This document shows, one piece after another, positions 57,034 to 58,301 of a stretch of 58,301 nt of DNA. The stretch lies in assembly GCF_015159745.1 (NCBI RefSeq), contig NZ_JADDOJ010000017.1:1-58301 (forward strand), in the 5' to 3' direction. The notes under the pieces were generated by a model that was not told the DNA's origin, made no database searches, and saw only the letters and a program-made list of their open reading frames with translations. How positions within the stretch are numbered: position 1 is the first letter of the stretch; the number at the start of each line of letters is the position of its first letter. The position numbers were made by a program, and so were the translations under genes. Origin of the DNA: Ramlibacter aquaticus. GTDB lineage: Bacteria > Pseudomonadota > Gammaproteobacteria > Burkholderiales > Burkholderiaceae_C.

Positions 57034-58065
57034 TTACTTGAAGGCGACCGGCTTGCCGCCCGCGTCCTTGATCTCGCCCCAGGACTTCTCGATGGCGGTC
57101 TTCACGTTGGCGGGCATGGGCACGTAGTCCAGCTCGTCCGCCACCTTGTCACCGTTCTTGTAGGCCCACTCGAAGAACTTCAGCACCTGGGTCGCCTGCG
57201 CCGGCTTGTCCTGCACCTTGTGCATCAGGATGTAGGTGGCGTTGGTGATGGGCCAGGACGCGTCGCCGGGCTGGTTGGTGAGGATCTGGTAGAAGGTCTT
57301 GGACCACTCGGCGTTGGCGGCGGCAGCCTTGAAGGCGCCCGACTCGGGCTGCACGTACTTGCCGGCCGCGTTCTGCACGAGCGCGTAGGTCATCTTGTTC
57401 TGCTTGACGTAGGCGTACTCGACGTAGCCGATGGAGTTGGGCAGGCGGCCCACGAAGGCGGCGACGCCCTCGTTGCCCTTGCCACCCGCGCCCGTGGGCC
57501 AGTTCACCGCGGTGCCTTCACCGACCTTGGACTTCCAGTCCGGGTTGGTCTTGGACATGAAGTTGGTGAAGATGAAGGTGGTGCCGGAACCGTCGGCACG
57601 GCGCACCGGCGCGATGGCGGCATCGGGCAGGGCCAGGCCGGGGTTCAGCGCCTTGATGGCCGGATCGCTCCACTTCGTGATCTTGCCCAGGTAGATGTCA
57701 CCCAGAACATGGCCGGTCAGGTGCAGCTGGCCGGGGGTGATGCCCTTGATGTTCACCACCGGGATCACGCCGCCGATCACGGTCGGAAACTGCATCTCGC
57801 CCTTCTTGGCCAGTTCGTCGTCCTTCAGCGGCATGTCCGAGGCGCCGAAATCGACGGTCTTGGCGTCGATCTGCTTGATGCCGGCGCCGGAGCCGATGGA
57901 CTGGTAGTTCACACGGACGCCGGTCGCCTTGTTGTACTCGGACGCCCACTTGGAGTAGACGGGTGCCGGAAAGCTGGCGCCGGCGCCAGTCACTTCCTGG
58001 GCACCGGCAGCGCCGGCGGCCGCCAGGGCAGCGCCCAGCACAACGACGGACAGGAACTTGCTCAT
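57034..58065 (-). CDS. pstS: phosphate ABC transporter substrate-binding protein
   Basis: The protein has 343 residues. The signal peptide ([22 protein letters not shown]) ends before [18 protein letters not shown]. Phosphate-contacting segments are [28 protein letters not shown] and [20 protein letters not shown] 8 nt before the ATG supports the start at 58065. First gene of pstSCAB-phoU-phoB-phoR, under a Pho box promoter. Confidence 0.97.
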   Translation of the reverse strand: MSKFLSVVVLGAALAAAGAAGAQEVTGAGASFPAPVYSKWASEYNKATGVRVNYQSIGSGAGIKQIDAKTVDFGASDMPLKDDELAKKGEMQFPTVIGGVIPVVNIKGITPGQLHLTGHVLGDIYLGKITKWSDPAIKALNPGLALPDAAIAPVRRADGSGTTFIFTNFMSKTNPDWKSKVGEGTAVNWPTGAGGKGNEGVAAFVGRLPNSIGYVEYAYVKQNKMTYALVQNAAGKYVQPESGAFKAAAANAEWSKTFYQILTNQPGDASWPITNATYILMHKVQDKPAQATQVLKFFEWAYKNGDKVADELDYVPMPANVKTAIEKSWGEIKDAGGKPVAFK

Positions 58066-58102
58066 GGGTGGAACTCCTCGGTTGTTGAAGACTGTGCGTG
58101 CA

Positions 58103-58136
58103 AATGTAGAAGGCGCTTGTGACATCTCCATGACAC
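58103..58136 (-). promoter_or_regulatory. Pho box and -10 of the pst operon
   Basis: Read leftward, GTGTCATGGAGATGTCAC (58136-58119) has two PhoB half-sites 11 bp apart. TACATT (58108-58103) follows after exactly 10 bp, the standard spacing of a PhoB-dependent -10. No -35 is needed in this class. Confidence 0.85.
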
Positions 58137-58178
58137 AGGCGTCAGCCGACGCCAGCGGTGGACCGGGGCTCCTCCGGC

Positions 58179-58232
58179 GTCATGGATCCGTCATGTTCCG
58201 GTCATGCGACGGTCACGCCGGCTTCCTAAGCT
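58179..58232 (+). promoter_or_regulatory. tandem Pho boxes and -10 of the right-edge gene
   Basis: Four half-sites GTCATG, GTCATG, GTCATG and GTCACG start at 58179, 58190, 58201 and 58212, a perfect 11-bp period. This equals two consecutive Pho boxes. After 10 bp comes TAAGCT (58227-58232) as -10. It points rightward into the gene at 58263. Confidence 0.85.
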
Positions 58233-58262
58233 CTGCCGCAAACCAACCTGGAGGCCCTGACC

Positions 58263-58301
58263 ATGAACTTTCGCCGTCTGATGCTGCTCGCCCCCCTCGC
58301 C
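58263..58301 (+). CDS. exported protein of the Pho regulon (5' end only)
   Basis: An ATG with GGAGG 9 nt upstream opens a frame (MNFRRLMLLAPLA) that runs off the right edge. The start is typical of a signal peptide. With two tandem Pho boxes upstream and pstS as divergent neighbour, a phosphate-selective porin or a secreted phosphatase is likely, but the product cannot be identified from 13 residues. Confidence 0.7.
   Translation, partial: MNFRRLMLLAPLA

Overview
The window is a chromosomal segment from a GC-rich betaproteobacterium, most likely a Burkholderiales member of the Comamonadaceae (Ramlibacter/Variovorax/Acidovorax type). This is inferred from gene order and family content: sigma factor-DUF3619-DUF3106-RDD beside ilvB-ilvH-ilvC-pssA-leuA, aat-bpt, ffs/dnaX-ybaB-recR, rho-rpmE2, and pstSCAB-phoU-phoB-phoR. 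Coding density is very high and almost everything is core metabolism. There are no insertion sequences, integrases, phage genes, CRISPR arrays or rRNA genes.

Layout. 1-2.6 kb: end of an upstream transcript with a strong terminator, an L,D-transpeptidase, a cupin protein, and a small accessory patch. In that patch a displaced 3' half of tRNA-Asn and the intact tRNA-Asn flank a less GC-rich gene for a secreted protein. 2.6-7.4 kb: a transglutaminase/TPR lipoprotein, the N-end-rule transferases aat and bpt, an IclR regulator and a PbpG-type peptidoglycan endopeptidase. 7.5-13.9 kb: branched-chain amino-acid synthesis (leuA with a Leu-rich leader peptide and attenuator, ilvC, ilvH, ilvB) and pssA. 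13.9-17.3 kb: a rightward cluster of sigma factor, DUF3619, DUF3106, RDD, dgkA and a LOG protein. 17.3-23.6 kb: PII protein and NAD synthetase, a FemAB-like acyltransferase, and soluble and membrane pyrophosphatases. 23.7-26.9 kb: a PF10118 protein, an aldehyde dehydrogenase and a short-chain dehydrogenase. 26.9-29.9 kb: moaA-mobA-moeA for molybdenum cofactor. 30-34.8 kb: a small exported protein and an RND efflux adaptor/pump pair. 35-38.5 kb: rnhA, an atypical methyltransferase, gloB and mltD. 38.5-41.3 kb: an SsuABC/TauABC-type importer. 41.4-46.4 kb: a MAPEG protein, recR-ybaB-dnaX, SRP RNA, two orphan small genes and trxA. 46.6-51.5 kb: rho, rpmE2, a polytopic membrane protein and a MATE exporter. 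51.4-58.1 kb: the complete Pho regulon operon transcribed leftward, divergent from a gene cut by the right edge that has its own tandem Pho boxes.

Most notable signals. (1) dnaX contains a run of nine A residues after which both alternative frames terminate at once, exactly where a short gamma form would end. (2) A leucine leader peptide with mutually exclusive RNA pairings lies before leuA. (3) Four Pho half-sites with a perfect 11-bp period lie before the edge gene, and one Pho box lies before pstS. (4) A tRNA-Asn 3'-half duplication suggests a relic integration site. (5) A GC-rich three-hairpin element follows the stop codons of both ilvH and rho. (6) Two divergent gene pairs have start codons that interlock in a single CATG. 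(7) Several genes have a -10-like hexamer so close to the start codon that their mRNAs may be leaderless. I found no clearly novel multi-gene system. The interest is mainly in regulation.
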